From Euptelea pleiosperma (lineage: Eukaryota > Streptophyta > Magnoliopsida > Ranunculales > Eupteleaceae), in the NCBI GenBank assembly GCA_035048495.1, contig CM068547.1, positions 20,219,913 to 20,283,912 on the forward strand: DNA of 64,000 nucleotides. The letters are read 5' to 3'. A program made the translations under genes and the position numbers. Shown here piece by piece: positions 8,601 to 20,322 of this stretch; positions within the stretch are counted from its first letter, which is position 1, and each line of letters begins with the position of its first letter. The notes beneath the pieces were generated by a model. That model made no database searches. It was not told the DNA's origin and was given only the letters and a program-made list of their open reading frames with translations.

Positions 8601-11464
8601 TTGGTCCTAAGGAAACCTACCCTGTCATTCTTGCTTCCGCTTTGTCTGCAAGTGAACGTAAGAAGCTTCTTGAGCTACTCAACGAGCACAAATCTGCGAT
8701 AGGTTGGACTATAGATGATATTCGTGGCATAGACCCCTCGGTGTGCCAACATCACATCTACCTCGAGGATGAATCCAAAACCTCTCGAGAACACCAGAGG
8801 CGGTTGAACCCCGTCTTGAAGGATGTAGTCCGGGATGAGGTCCTTAAACTGTTAGATGCGGGTATCATTTACCCCATCTCCGATAGCAAATGGGTGAGTC
8901 CTATTCATGTCGTCCCTAAAAAGGCAGGATTCACAGTTGTGGAAAATGAGAACAAGGAAATGGTCACCCAGCGCCTGAAGAAAGGGTGGAGAGTCTGCAT
9001 CGATTACCGACGACTCAACACCAACACGAGGAAGGACCATTTTCCTTTACCCTTCATAGACCAAATGTTGGAGAGATTAGCAGGTCACTCCTATTACTGC
9101 TTCCTCGATGGTTACTCAGGGTATAATCAAATACCAATCGCCCCTGAGGATCACGAGAAGACAACCTTCACTTGTCCCTTTGGCACTTTTGCCTACAAGC
9201 GCATGCCCTTTGGCCTCTGCAATGCACCCGCGACCTTTCAAAGGTGTATGATGAGCATATTCTCTGACATGGTGGAAAAATTCCTCGAAGTCTTTATGGA
9301 CGACTTCTCAGTTTTTGGGTCATCCTTTGATGACTGTCTGACCCATCTAGGGCTGGTACTTCAACGCTGTCAGGACAAGCGACTTGTCCTCAATTGGGAG
9401 AAATGCCACTTCATGGTGAAGAAAGGCATAGTTCTGGGACATGTCATTTCCCATCAGGGCATTGAGGTCGACAAAGCTAAAATCGATATCATCTCGACCT
9501 TGCCCATTCCTAAGTCCGTGCGTGACATCCGATCCTTTTTGGGACACGGAGGATTCTATAGGCGATTCATCAAGGACTTCTCTCAAATCGCTCGACCTCT
9601 GTCCCATCTTCTAGCTAAAGATAGTCCTTTCGACTTTAATGCTGACTGTGTCAAGGCATTTGAGCGTCTCAAATCTGAGCTCACTACTGCGCCCATTATC
9701 CGTCCCCCGGATTGGACTCTACCTTTTGAGGTAATGTGCGATGCTTCTGACTACGCGTTAGGCGCCGTTCTAGGGCAGAGAATTGACAAACGATCCCATG
9801 TGATCTACTACGCGAGCAAAACTCTTAACTCTGCCCAAATGAATTACTCCACCACTGAGAAAGAACTCCTGGCGGTAGTCTTCGCCCTTGATAAATTTCG
9901 TCAGTACCTCTTAGCCACTAAGGTGGTTGTGTACACTGATCATGCAGCCCTTCGTTATCTCATGTCGAAAAAGGAAACCAAACCTCGATTAATTCGATGG
10001 ATTCTCTTACTGCAGGAATTCGACCTCGAGATTAAGGATAAGAAAGGAACTGAGAATGTAGTGGCTGATCACTTGTCTAGACTGACTTTAGAGTCATCCT
10101 TCGACACCCAGCCCATCCCTGAAACCTTTCCAGACGAACAACTATTCGCCATCTCTGTTAATCCTTGGTATGCTGACATTGTCAATTACCTTGTCACCGA
10201 AGAAATGCCGTCACACTGGTCAAAACAGGACAAAAGCCAATTCCTAGCAAGAGTTAAGTACTACTCTTGGGATGACCCTTATTTGTATAAATACTGTCCT
10301 GACCAGATCATTCGTCTCTGTGTCCTTGAGTCGGACCAACTCAATATCTTATCCTCGTGTCATGACCAACCTTGTGGTGGTCATTTCAGCACTAAGAAGA
10401 CTGCAGAAAAAGTGCTGCAATGCGGATTCTACTGGCCCACATTATTTAAAGATGCCCACATCTACAGCAAAACTTGTCCTAATTGCCAGCATCTAGGCCG
10501 CATCTCCCAGAGGAACATGATGCCCCTCACTCCCATCCAGGTCGATGAAATATTTGACATTTGGGGCATCGACTTCATGGGCCCCTTTCCCATTTCCTAT
10601 GGTTTTGAGTACATTCTCCTTGCGGTAGACTATGTATCCAAATGGATAGAAGCCATTCCCACCAAGACCAATGACCACAAAGTGGTGGTCAAATTCGTAA
10701 AGGAGTTCATCTTCGCTCGATTCGGTGCCCCTAAGGCCATCATTAGTGATGGGGGCACCCATTTCTGCAATAAGATATTCGAGAACTTAATGAAGAAGTA
10801 TGGGGTAACCCACAAGGTTGCCCTAGCTTATCATCCGCAGACTAGTGGTCAAGTAGAGGTCTCTAATCGTCAGATCAAGCAGATCTTGGAGAAGACAGTC
10901 AATACCACACGTAAAGACTGGTCTACTCGTCTCACTGATGCTTTATGGGCATACAGAACCGCCTACAAGACCCCACTCAATATGTCTCCCTATCGTCTCG
11001 TCTTTGGGAAACCCTGTCATCTACCGGTAGAGATTGAACATCGTGCTCTGTGGGCCATTAAGAAGCTCAACTTCGACCTCGACTCTGCAGGGGAAGAGCG
11101 AAAACTTCAAATGAATGAGTTAGAAGAACTCAGAAATGATGCCTACAACTTGTCCAAGAATTACAAAGCCAAAATGAAGTGGATACATGACAAGAGCATC
11201 CTCAGGAAAGAGTTCCATCCAGGACAGAAGGTCCTTCTTTATAATTCTCGTCTCCATCTCTTCCCTGGGAAACTGAAATCTAGGTGGACCGGTCCTTATA
11301 CGGTCACCGCAGTCACACCCTTTGGGGCAATCACTATTGAGGATCCCAAGGATCACTCCTCATTCCAGGTCAATGGGCAGCGTCTAAAACAGTTCCATGA
11401 ACTTGACGTATTGTTCATTCAGACTTTTGAGATCGATCTAATCGATCCTGCTTATGTCGACTGA
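5699..11464 (+). CDS. gag-pol: Athila gag-pol polyprotein (Gag, protease, RT, RNase H, integrase)
   Basis: This single 1921-codon frame encodes all proteins needed for particle assembly, reverse transcription and integration. The Gag core spans about residues 80-245. A CX2CX4HX4C zinc knuckle starts at C321, followed by a Gln-rich, coiled-coil-prone stretch (about 440-540). The protease has DLGA at D739; DLGA in place of DTGA/DSGA is usual for Athila. RT runs from about 1036 to 1260 with FMDD at 1199-1202, and RNase H begins near D1348. Integrase has the zinc-binding region from H1555 and the catalytic triad D1625, D1684, E1720 (D-58-D-35-E); there is no chromodomain. I chose ATG 5699 (MPVW...) over an upstream in-frame TTG at 5684 because the same MPVW start is seen in E3 (38753, minus). 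There is no frameshift or stop between gag and pol, so the Gag:Pol ratio must be set another way. No inactivating change is visible. Confidence 0.95.
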   Translation: MPVWNRPNKRLVRSENHVPTVDPPLNSSPSLSPPASPSTTTFVVMAVERPLIEPFAPISANPPTCIVLPPTTAVQFEIRPQTIQMLPTFRGLPREDPYSHIREFQHVILLFKNQNLDDDNVRLRVFPFSLKDRASDWLYSLPADSISSWKELVGKFMSKFYPMTRTNQMKQLIQDFRQKSDEKFFEAWDRFQDYLTKCPHHSIDKGNLVHVFYKGLTDESRTMVESMCQGKFLHQTPTDAYKFLGELGENSQHWTTDSEFSRTTSVQRTTKGHDAIADTELRSVIQELSKSVSALAVSVQKPTQQSTPVMHVGHESPMESCTLCLQPSHTTEHCPLNEGWSNPLQEEVCAFSTYKPPTQNSYSQSYHPDTRNHPNFSWRPQSTQPQAQPPRQPQGMYPPGFNQLNRQFNQGQYQQNQYPSTQNQQFQQGQYSGQSSTFQNQQRVPQTFQNQPIVPTNSPAYNYIAPMSSSRELVPQLPLAAPQQSVPKSGIEDLLAQLITQQQQSMQRLEQQQQQSMLRLEQRLGNLEAEKAKGIFPSQPIANPKGNAKGAVYEIGSQSQSQNENCQGEVQAVTTLRSGKIVDMGVQPPPVPSPAPITRTEETSPNPTSASSTSAPTSDIPVQKSKAKDKSICRVKPPFPDRLVQDKRDQQFSEILDVFKDVQINIPFLSAIKQIPSYAKFLKDLCTVKRRTHVPKAAFLAEKATAFIQRNSVIKHKDPGSPTVQCEIGDNFSCTALLDLGASVNLIPFSVYQQLGLKDMKPTNVTLKLADQSIKIPRGIIEDVLVKVADFYYPVDFIILDTEPCQDNRIPVILGRPFLATANAHIGCRDGNMSIAFGNLKAEVNIFRLMQQDADREVTDEMCAVESLIPDSTEDILKQCLAHFGADFATESAISDLNDLLETAPLLEIPAPLIEFEPLITMAREPIIPFTTEVKPLQSVSSVTPTSTPSAPTLELKPLPTELSYAYLGPKETYPVILASALSASERKKLLELLNEHKSAIGWTIDDIRGIDPSVCQHHIYLEDESKTSREHQRRLNPVLKDVVRDEVLKLLDAGIIYPISDSKWVSPIHVVPKKAGFTVVENENKEMVTQRLKKGWRVCIDYRRLNTNTRKDHFPLPFIDQMLERLAGHSYYCFLDGYSGYNQIPIAPEDHEKTTFTCPFGTFAYKRMPFGLCNAPATFQRCMMSIFSDMVEKFLEVFMDDFSVFGSSFDDCLTHLGLVLQRCQDKRLVLNWEKCHFMVKKGIVLGHVISHQGIEVDKAKIDIISTLPIPKSVRDIRSFLGHGGFYRRFIKDFSQIARPLSHLLAKDSPFDFNADCVKAFERLKSELTTAPIIRPPDWTLPFEVMCDASDYALGAVLGQRIDKRSHVIYYASKTLNSAQMNYSTTEKELLAVVFALDKFRQYLLATKVVVYTDHAALRYLMSKKETKPRLIRWILLLQEFDLEIKDKKGTENVVADHLSRLTLESSFDTQPIPETFPDEQLFAISVNPWYADIVNYLVTEEMPSHWSKQDKSQFLARVKYYSWDDPYLYKYCPDQIIRLCVLESDQLNILSSCHDQPCGGHFSTKKTAEKVLQCGFYWPTLFKDAHIYSKTCPNCQHLGRISQRNMMPLTPIQVDEIFDIWGIDFMGPFPISYGFEYILLAVDYVSKWIEAIPTKTNDHKVVVKFVKEFIFARFGAPKAIISDGGTHFCNKIFENLMKKYGVTHKVALAYHPQTSGQVEVSNRQIKQILEKTVNTTRKDWSTRLTDALWAYRTAYKTPLNMSPYRLVFGKPCHLPVEIEHRALWAIKKLNFDLDSAGEERKLQMNELEELRNDAYNLSKNYKAKMKWIHDKSILRKEFHPGQKVLLYNSRLHLFPGKLKSRWTGPYTVTAVTPFGAITIEDPKDHSSFQVNGQRLKQFHELDVLFIQTFEIDLIDPAYVD

Positions 11465-11812
11465 TGATCTACTCAGTCTCCTGTGCTCCAACTTGGTTGG
11501 GGGTGCCTGTCACCCCCGTCATGTCTGGCTGAAGACGTAAAACTTAGCGCTTTCGGAAAGGCAATTCCGGTATTCCTAGAGTACATGAGTCTCATGCATT
11601 TGTTATTACTGTTATATCTCTGGAAATGCAGGTACAGTCATTCTTCCGATCATCAGGTACCACACACTGTCGAGTTTCTGCCGACTTGGTAACATCCTTC
11701 CTGAATCTTTGCATCATCATCATTGATTTGTTATCATTTTATGTCCCGGTCATGAGCACCGAGGATGGTGCTGTATTTTGGTTGGGGGTGGGTATTTACA
11801 AAAACTCATGTC

Positions 11813-11854
<42 letters not shown>

Positions 11855-13378
11855 TGTTTTTGGGGTGATTTCCGATGTTCTCCAAAAGTTTTCTAGAATT
11901 TCAAAAATGTGTCAAATACCCTGACTTTGATTAGCTGAAAACCTCCGTTAAGTCAGTATTGAGGATGTCAATTTTTGTTTAAAGTTAGCGTTGAGTCAAT
12001 TCAAGCGTGACTACAGCAGGTTTGAAAACTCAGAAAAAATCAGATTCGGCACAATTGTACACTATCAACATCAGAGTCATCCTAAGTTTGGAAATTCTAG
12101 AGATCCTGTGAGAAGAATTGTGGAGACCTAACCCAGTGAGCTTTCGAGCCTTTAATCAATTCAGAGTGTTATACCAAATTCTGAGTCACAAGATGACTCA
12201 CTATTCTTCATGCCCGCAATATTCGTTGAGAGATCTCATTATCTTTTGCTTCGATCATAAAACTCGGAACGACATCAACATTGGATTACTACGACAGAAC
12301 CTTCTTTGTATCCAGTCAAGACAATATACATGATAGTGCAAACCCTAGAAAATGATTTAGGCCATTTTTCTGAACCATTCAGCCTTTTTACTCACCTGAA
12401 TTATACTTCACTAGAAACCCCTTGAACCTTTCTATAAAAGCCTTTTATTTGCAAACCCATCAACCTAAAATCCAGTCTAGCTACGAAACAAGACTGGCTA
12501 CCCTTATTTTGATGGACAAAAGAATAACTGATGTGGGTGTACCGTGAAAAGAAAAGTAAAGAAGAAGAATCAAAAGGAAAAGAAAGTGGTTCAAGCCAAA
12601 AACAAAATATAGAAAGAAAGTATGAAGAAGAGCTGAAAAGAAATTGAGCAGTCTCAGAAATATCAAGAAAAAGAGAAAAATACGAAAAAAAGGAAAAAGA
12701 ACCAGATAATGGTGTTACGTCGCAGGAAAAATTCAAGAAAATGGCAATATCCTCTCAAGATCTTTGAAATCCTGTATACCTTTATTTTTCTACACCTGAC
12801 CTAAGCCTCATTACAACCCAGGAAAGTCCTACTTGATTCTAGGAGAGCACGATCATAAAATGTGGAGATTGGAGAAGGAGAAGCTATAGAGTTTGATCTA
12901 ACGTTCCCGAGTGAAGTGGTATTCCAATCATGAGATCTTCTTCTGTTAAAGATGTCCTTCCTTCAAATAAAACATATGTGAGATCTTTTGCCTCTTTATA
13001 TTAAATATATCTCCTCACATATAAATTGAGAGAAAAAGAAGAAAACCCTTCTTGTGTGATTCTATTCTGAGTGCTAAACATGTGAGATTTGAGGTCGAGG
13101 CAGAAAAACTTAGAGGTGATCTGGAAATCTTTACTGGCAGATGATGAGAATGTTGAGCACACACACACGCAGAGTCTGACTATTCTGGGTCATGATTATC
13201 AGTCTGTAGTCTTGCCAAAACTTTCAAACTCTTCGCTAGCATGTAACTGTTTTTGCATCCATTCAATAATTTGACGAACGGTGTTTTCCCTGAGCTAATA
13301 TGAAAAAGTGTGCAGCATGTGCAGAGCCCTTTTAAGCTCATTTATTTCGCACTAATTGCCAAGGATTGGCAATATGCT
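11465..13378 (+). other. E1 non-coding 3' region
   Basis: A 1.9-kb stretch between pol and the polypurine tract with no convincing frame. It holds a hairpin right after the stop (11499-11517), two polypurine-tract look-alikes (11495-11505 and 11780-11792), a conserved block with CGGAAAGGCAATTCCG near 11550, a run of about 34 A (11817-11850), a purine-rich coiled-coil-like remnant (12540-12720) full of stops, and a block conserved in X, E2 and E4 (12900-13378). The envelope-like gene of many Athila elements would sit here and is absent. Confidence 0.75.
11499..11517 (+). other. Hairpin just after the E1 stop codon
   Basis: GGGGGTG at 11499-11505 pairs with CACCCCC at 11511-11517, 34 bases after the TGA. 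In E2 (28010-28030) and E4 (55497-55517) the stem is GGGGGTA/TACCCCC. One base pair has therefore changed on both sides, which supports a real RNA stem. Confidence 0.65.
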
Positions 13379-13390
13379 GGTTGGGGGTTG
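13379..13390 (+). other. E1 polypurine tract
   Basis: GGTTGGGGGTTG directly abuts the TG of the 3' LTR, as expected for the plus-strand primer. It is identical in E2 (29891) and E4 (57369). It appears as its complement in E3 (35502-35513). Confidence 0.8.
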
Positions 13391-14352
13391 TGATATTCGC
13401 TCAAAAGTGCTTATTTTAAGCACTTATCCTGTTAGCGTTATCGCACTCTCCTACGTAAAACTGCTCTAATTATCCACTTTTCTACGTAAGAGTCTATCTC
13501 ATTGCGTAAAACACACTTTTCTGGACGAAATGGTATATTTGCATGCATTAAACACATTTTCGGAAGTCTAAATATTAAGCCGTTCTGATAAAGTCTCATT
13601 ACGCGCTTCTTCTGTCGCAGGAAACCCCGATGGGATGATTTTCGAGACTTGTGGGCCCAAATCGATCATGAAAGCCCATTATCAAAGCTTAACAAGCCCA
13701 CATGCTATAACTAGAAGATATGGGCCAAATATGGGCTGAATAAGAGGACCAAAAAGCCGGCCCAAAGAACGAAGAGAGCAGGAGAGCCAATGACCAAGAG
13801 ACGGACCAAAGCGTTTAAAGCCACATGAGTCAGCAAGGAATGATAGTCGACTCTACTGGAGAAGCGTGAGGATGGTCACAGTGAAGAACAGGGTTCCAGA
13901 CCCTCCGCCAGTGCTTTTTTCCATTTTTTTTGATACTTTTTCTCTCATCTCTCCTTATTCTCTCTCTCTCTTCATCTCTCGATCCTCGAATCTACTGACC
14001 TAACCCCAGAACTCCTGCCTATCAGCTCTATCTCATCTCCCTTAGCTTTCTGACCGTTGGATCTTCCATCGGACCGTTGGATCTTCAATCGGACCGTTGG
14101 ATCTCTCTAGATCCGTCGATCTACCAATCTGGGTCCCAATCAAGTCACCATCCATCCGATCGCCTTCAGAATGCCTGTCACATCATCTTGTGAGACGATG
14201 GACATCATCAGTCCATGTGGGCCAGTAGCCGGGCCCATCAGCATCGACCCGCTGTCCGACCAGTTAGTGGACCCCGCGAATTTCAAAAATAATTTTAATT
14301 AAATGGGGGGTCCACTAATTGGGGAGATTCCCCATAGAAAAGTAGGTTTTTA

Positions 14353-14388
<36 letters not shown>

Positions 14389-15940
14389 TTTTTTTATTTT
14401 ATTTTCAAAAAAATACCCTATTTCCATTAATGGAAATAGGGAGCTTTATAAGAGGAGGGAGAAGGGTTCGTTCGAACCCTAATCCCCCTCCCATCTCTTT
14501 CTCTCCTCTCCAAAATCATTTTCAAACAATTTCCTATCATTCTTCTCCTTCTTTTTCTTCTTTTTTTTTCTCCTCCTCTTCATCTTCTTCATGTCTTCGC
14601 CGGAGTTGCAGGCAACTCCGGCCGTCTGGTGAGGCCTCCTCTTCTTCTTCTTCTTCTTCTTCTTCTTCCTCTTCCGCTTCCTCTTCTGCTCCTTCCTCTT
14701 TGCTTCTGTGTGCAGCACGTCCTCCTTCCTCTTTGCTGCTGTGTGCAGCTCGTCTTCCATCATTCCTTCACCGCCTGAACCAGTCCGTCAACCACCGCCT
14801 GCCTCCACCCTTTTCAATCCGTGAGCTCCTCTCATCTCCGCCCAGCACCCTCCTTGGACTGCTGCCCATCTCCACCACCGTGTGCAACTCCTCAAACTAC
14901 CAACCACACACCACTACCGTCGAAGTTGCGGGTTCACCTTCCACTACCGCCCTCACCGGAGTTGCGCCTGCAACTCCGGTCGTTCGTGCCACACCTGCAG
15001 GACCTCTCTACTCTCCACGATCTCTCCACCTTCTCCTCCTAAACCGCCCATCTTCCCTTGGGATAGACGGTGGCTGTTCTTCCAACAGCCACCATCGTTT
15101 CATCCCCTTCTCTCTCCCAAAAACGAAAAAAAAAAAAAAACCAAAAGAAGAGGAGAAGAGGAAAGAAAGGATGTACCTGTGCGCTCCACCTCCTTCCACA
15201 ACCACCGAATCTTGCTGCTAAGTGCAGCAAGCAAACGCCACCCCTACAGCACTACTCCACCTCCATTAACACCGGTGACCGCCTCACGAACCAGCAAATG
15301 TCCACGCCCTCTTTACGGTAAGTCCTTGACAGTTCTGACTTTTTCCTCTCAAGTCCGGCCTGCAACACGCCGGAAACCACCGTTGAACCAGCAGATCCAC
15401 ACAAGTTGCAGCCCTCCTTCGTCCCTCCATCATTACCACCATCAATGCAACCTCAAAGGCTTCACCATCTTGTTGGCTCCACCCACAATCTCCACTCCAT
15501 CAATGATCGAGTCAATGGCCGAGTCCTCCTCTCACTTGGCTGATCTCATTGCTACAACTCTCGGTAAGTGTGAAAGGTAAAACCTTCATTCTTCTCTCTC
15601 TAGTTTCTCTCTCTCAAAACCCCTTTCTCTCTCTACATCCCTCTCTTATTAAAATGCTTTCTAGTTTAGTTATTTTGTTAGATTTTTGCTGTAAAAGACA
15701 ATTTTGATTGAATGAAGTTGATTTGAATAAAATTATGTTCCATTCTCTATAAATTTCCCGTCATTTTATGTCATTATTGCGCTAATCCGACTAATCCCGA
15801 GTGCGGATCGACATCCGACACGAGCCACTGTGCAAAATTGCTCATTTTACAGGATTTGAGTGAAAAAGAATCGGATAATTACAAATATTGTTGAGATCTA
15901 GGATTTCCGTAACCAACGACGCGGAAAAATCCTATTTTCA
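13391..15940 (+). repeat. E1 3' LTR
   Basis: The 2550-bp partner of the 5' LTR at a constant offset of 11,958 bp; I found no difference by eye. Core promoter copy at 14416-14479, hairpins at 14599-14622 and 14955-14980. It ends ...TTTTCA at 15940 and is followed by the target duplication CTATT. Confidence 0.95.
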
Positions 15941-15945
15941 CTATT

Positions 15946-16285
15946 CCAGAGTGATCCCATTCTGAGTAGTTTACAAGTGAGAATTGAGGTCGAGGCATAT
16001 AGTCTTATAGATGATCTAAAAATCTTTACTGCAAGATGATGAGAATGTTAAGCACACACACATGCAGAGTTTGACTATTCTGGATCTTGATTATCATTCT
16101 GTAGTCTTACCAAAACTTCCCAACTTTTTGCTAGCCTGTAACTGTTTCTACATCCATTCGATGATCTGACGAACAGTGTTTTCCCTGAGCTAATATGAAA
16201 AAATGTGCAGCATGTGCAGAGCCCTTTTAAGCTTATTTATTTTGCACTAATTGCCAAAGATTGGCCATATGTCGATTAGGGGTTG
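15946..16285 (+). mobile_element. Element X, 3' internal fragment (right of E1)
   Basis: Continues X from 1432. It matches 13050-13390 of E1 with many substitutions, including the block around the ACACACACA run and a decayed polypurine tract (ATTAGGGGTTG) just before 16286. The divergence shows that X is much older than E1. Confidence 0.8.
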
Positions 16286-16697
16286 TGATATCGCTCAAAA
16301 GTGCTTATTTAAAGCAACTATCCTTCTAACGTTATCACACTTTCCTATGTAAAACTGTTCTATTTATCGATTTTTCTACGTAAGAGTCTCTTCTATTGTG
16401 TAGAACACACTTTTCTAGACGAAATGGTATATTTGCATGAATTAAACACATTCTCGGAACTTTAGATATTAAGCTGTTTTGATTAAATCTCATTACGTGC
16501 TTTTTCTGCCGTAGGGACACCAATCGAACGAGTCTTATGGAATGTGGGCCCATAATCAACTTCCAAAACCTAGGATCAAAGCTCAAGAGCCAACAGGCCG
16601 AGGATGAGAAGATGTAGGCAGCGAGAAAAGCCAGAGAGTCGAAAAAGCCTGAGGGAAGATCAAAAGAGAAGGAGAGCCAAGCACCCTGAGTAGAGAT
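16286..16697 (+). repeat. Element X 3' LTR, U3 fragment
   Basis: Starts TGATATCGCTCAAAAGTGC, a mutated form of the LTR start seen in E1, E2 and E4. It runs through the U3 until the copia element C interrupts it. The five bases at 16693-16697 (GAGAT) are the presumed target site of C. The rest of this LTR would lie beyond the right end of the window. Confidence 0.75.
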
Positions 16698-18317
16698 TGA
16701 AATTTCACCGGTCTGTTCTCTTTAATCCAATATACCTAGAAGGGGGGGTTGATTAGGTATTTAAAATTAATTATACCTACATAGTTTTACTGGCCTATGG
16801 TAAGGGAACAAAATCGTATGCCTTAATTATTTGATAAAAGATTATCACAATCGACTCAAATCGAATATACTTCCGTGGTATATTTTATTTTTGTCGTTTG
16901 ATCTAATCAAGATAGATTGTAGAATACAAACAAACAATCACACAAGATAAGAGATTTTTACGTGGAAACCTTAGCTAAGGAAAAACCACGGGACCATGTC
17001 CAAACGGAAAGTATCACTAACTGAAAAGTTAAACGAAATAAAGGTTACCTACGCAGCACGGTTGCAAATACAACTTCCAACCTTAGCCAAGGCCTACTGC
17101 CAATGCGTCAACGTCCTCTGAATCAACGCTACGAATCCATGTGCGACCTTTCAGCCAAGAAGCCTTGTCAGCTTGTTCAGTTTGGTATACCCCAAACCTA
17201 CCGTCGATTGGCTCCTCCGATCTTAATTCTCAACACTCCCGCCTTTGTAGAAGGTGAAGGATTCAATACACCCTGAACCCTAGGTTGCTCAAATGGTGTT
17301 GAGTCACACTGGTACACTCAGGCTACTAGGTCAAATATAGAAGTGGAAGACCTAAGCTGAGGAATGGATCAAGCACTTGACTTTGATTAAGAAGAGAACA
17401 AGCTCACAAGATGTGAATGGGAAACAAGCTTATTGCTCTTCAAATGGACATTCTAATAAATAAAATATTTTCTTCTCTCTCTTGAAGATTGAGTCACTCT
17501 GTGTCTCTGTGTGTATTTAGAGAAGGTAAAAAAGGGTGTATTTATAGAATTCCATGACCCTGAGTCGTGTAGAACGTGGGATAATGGAACCAAGAATTTT
17601 GGATCTGAGAAAGACTGATTCTGTGCATAGTCCAATTGATTGTACTCTGGGTCCAATCGATTGGGCCATGTCCAATCAATTGGAGATAACTGTCTAATCG
17701 ATTGGGCTCAATAAGTTTCCTATTTCGAAGGCTCCAATCGATTACACAGAGGCCTCAAATCGATTTGACTCAAATAAGTTTCTGTCTCGAAGACTCCAAT
17801 CAATTTCACAGAGTCTCCAATCGATTTGACTTAACTAAGTTTCTGTCTTGAAGACTCCAATCGATTTCACAGAGTCTCCAATCGATTGGGTTGAAATAAG
17901 TTCCTACCTCGTAGCTTCCAATCGATTACATAGAGTCCTCCAATCGATTGGGTATAAGTGTCCAATCGATTGGACTATCCCAATAGTCAATATCTTTAAC
18001 TCAGACTCGGGTCTGTCCAATGACTAGGTTTGACCATTATATTTTATTTATTTTAACCAATTCCTAGGGCCACTAAGTCACTTACCTTCCTAATCGAGCA
18101 TACACGATCTTTAACTGACAAATGGGCCGTTACTCAGATGACTCCTGTCGTCAACCATCTGATTCTTGCTATCTCTGTCTTCTAGTTTTCAAGTAGTCGG
18201 CGAAATATGCGTACTACGACATCTTCACACTATAGTGGTGCTCGTAGGAAAGGTTACAAGAATGTTTTTATGTCAAATGAAATCTTTGTCAAATTGAATG
18301 TGAAAATATTCCTTACA
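16698..18317 (-). repeat. C 3' LTR (1620 bp)
   Basis: On the minus strand it starts TGTAAGGAATATT and ends GAAATTTCA. It contains the GTGGAAACC ... AAAACCACGG stretch near 16971-16990 that I associate with SIRE-type LTRs. On the internal side it abuts a purine-rich tract. Its U3 carries the CCAATCGATTGG array. Confidence 0.8.
17630..17975 (-). repeat. Array of CCAATCGATTGG-like sites in the C LTR
   Basis: About 13 copies of CCAATCGATT(GG/TT/AC) variants lie in 345 bp, in loose repeats of about 60 bp that also contain AAGACTCCAATCGATTTCAC and TAAGTTTCTGTCT. Several sites are the full self-complementary CCAATCGATTGG. The array lies in the U3 upstream of the expected start, so it may bind a regulator; that role is inferred. 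Confidence 0.75.
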
Positions 18318-18452
18318 ATCTCACCCTTTGGCAATTCCCTGACAAAAAAAATTTAATCATATAGAAGATAAAAAATAAAAAATACAATCCCACCCTCTTA
18401 CATGATTCACTTACTATCTCACACTCTCTCGGAGATAATCGAAGTGATAATG
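18318..18452 (-). mobile_element. C internal fragment with polypurine tract
   Basis: On the minus strand, CCAAAGGGTGAGAT (18318-18331) immediately precedes the 3' LTR and is the likely polypurine tract. The rest is AT-rich and non-coding up to the E3 insertion point. It resumes at 43179. Confidence 0.65.
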
Positions 18453-20322
18453 TGAAAGACGAGTTTTTCCGCGTCGTTGGATACGGAAACCCTATAGTCA
18501 ACACATTTGTAAATTATCCGAGATTTCCTGCAATATTAAGTAATTCTTTGCACAGTGGAAGTACGTCGGATGTCGATCCGCACTTGGGGTTAGTTCATGC
18601 AAATAAGAATATAAAATGACAGGTTTTGGCTTGAAATTGTGCGGAGAGGTGAGAGCGGTGGAGAAATCATGGTTTTAAACCATTCTTCAAGATTAAGAGA
18701 TTCATTATAACTATTCAACAATAAAAAATAATTAATCTATAAAATTACGAAAACAAACTCCATTCATTAATTAAAATTTTCCAATAGCAACAGAAGAAAT
18801 TACATTGTAATGAAATAACTAGAAAGCAATCTTTCGAGAGAGAAACTAGTAGAGGGAGAAAGTCTATCCTAGAGAGAGAAGGTGATCCTAAAAGGGTCTA
18901 GAGAGAGAAAATGAATCTAGAGAGAGAGAGAGTTGAAGAAGTACCTTGGACTAACCGAGAGTTACATTTGGCCAACGATGAGAGTATGTGGAGAAGGTGA
19001 TGGTTGAGGTTTTGCAGATTCGGCCAAGTATCAAAACGACCCTCCATCCGTTTTCTCCTCCTTTATTTTCTTCTTTTCTTCTCTCTTCTCTTTGTTTCTT
19101 TTTTTTTTTTTTTTTTTTTGTTTAGCAAGTAGAAGAGAGAAAATGACTTGCAAGAGATGGAGATGTGGGGGGAGTGGTTGGCGGTGTGAAGTGGTGCAGC
19201 AAAGTGGAAGGAGGGGTGCAATCAATTGGAGGCAGCACCAGGTGATGGGGCAATCAGATCAAGCTGCCACGGTGGAGATGATGGAAGGTAACACACAACA
19301 AAGGATGAGAAAGTTGTTGGAAATAGTTGAAGACGCCCGACCTTTCAATGGTGAAGACATGCATAGGGGGCATTGCTGCCCGGAAATGATGAAGGTCCAA
19401 GGTGTTGCAGATGGCAAGAAGGTGATGGAGCCGCTGGTTCTATCGATTACACCTGCACCGGCTTCAATGGAGATTGCCGGAGTTGCAGGTATGCAGCTCC
19501 GGCCAGTAAAAGATGCAGCTAGCATGAAGAAGAGGCTGGGAGAAGGACTGTCGCTTGAAGGAGCAGCAGCAACAAGCCACCGCCTCCCCTTTCTTCTTCT
19601 CCTCCCTTCTTCCCTTCTTTTTCTTTTCTTTTCTTTTGCTACTTTTAACGACTTGGGAGATGAGCATGGGCAGCTTGGGTTTAGATGGAGGGGAGATGGA
19701 AATGGGGGCGGTCATGGAGAGGAGAATGGAGTGGACGGCTGGGGTTTGTTTTCTTTTCCAGAGAAAACATGGAGAGAGACGGTCGGCCGGAGTTGCAACC
19801 AATAACTCCGGTGGTGGAAGATAATTTGGGCAGCAACCAAAGTTGCAATAACGGGGAACCCACCATTGGGTTCTGATGGAAGGTATAATGGCTGCTAGTG
19901 GTGGAGAGAAAGGGGAAAAAAATGGAAGGCCGGAGTTGCGTCCTCTGATGAGGACGTGAAAAGAGAAGACGAAGAAGATGAAGAAGAAAGTGAAGAAGGG
20001 AAATGGGACCAAAAAAGGGGGGAATGATGAGAAGAGAGTTTTGGGGAATGAGAGGGGAATAAAGGAGAGGGATTAGGGTTCCAACGAACCCTTCTCTTTC
20101 CCTTAAAAAGCTTTTCTATTTCCTTTAATGGAAATAGGGGATTTTTCGAAAATAATAAAATAAGAAAAATATTTTTTTTTTAAACCCTTTCTTTGGAGGA
20201 TTTCCCCATTTAGTGGACCCCCCTTTTTTATTTTTAAAAATTAATTTAAAGCATATTAAAATCGCAGGGTCTACTAAATGGCCGGACCGCAGGTCGATGA
20301 TGATGGGCCCAGCTGTTGGCCC
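18453..20322 (-). repeat. E3 3' LTR, part 1 (U5 to promoter)
   Basis: Begins with the complement of the conserved U5 end. It contains GA-rich tracts, a GGAGTTGCAGG/GCAGCTCCGG imperfect hairpin near 19479, half-sites near 19791 and 19932, and an imperfect CTATTTCC...GGAAATAG promoter palindrome near 20116. It is interrupted by S after GGCCC at 20318-20322. The long frames read through here are antisense to the LTR and low-complexity. Confidence 0.8.

Larger units (their letters stand above)
1433..15940 (+). mobile_element. E1: complete autonomous Athila-clade LTR retrotransposon
   Basis: A 14,508-bp element with two 2550-bp LTRs (1433-3982 and 13391-15940) in which I found no difference by eye. 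Both LTRs start TG and end CA. The perfect 5-bp target duplication CTATT is at 1428-1432 and 15941-15945. Internally it has a tRNA-Asp-like primer site, a 1.7-kb leader, one uninterrupted gag-pol frame, a 1.9-kb non-coding 3' region and a polypurine tract. Equal LTRs and an open frame mean a very recent insertion that may still be active. No envelope-like frame is present, although many Athila elements have one. Confidence 0.95.

Noticed and set aside
12401..12736. Minus-strand Phe/Ser-rich frame in the E1 3' region
   Set aside because: It is the reverse reading of a purine-rich tract; composition alone explains it, and length varies between copies.
18448..18452. Doubt that E3 is one element, because its target duplication is TAATG/TAATA
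   Set aside because: Both LTRs come to 2699 bp after removing S, the primer site and polypurine tract are in place, and the flanks rejoin the copia element; one mutation explains the mismatch.
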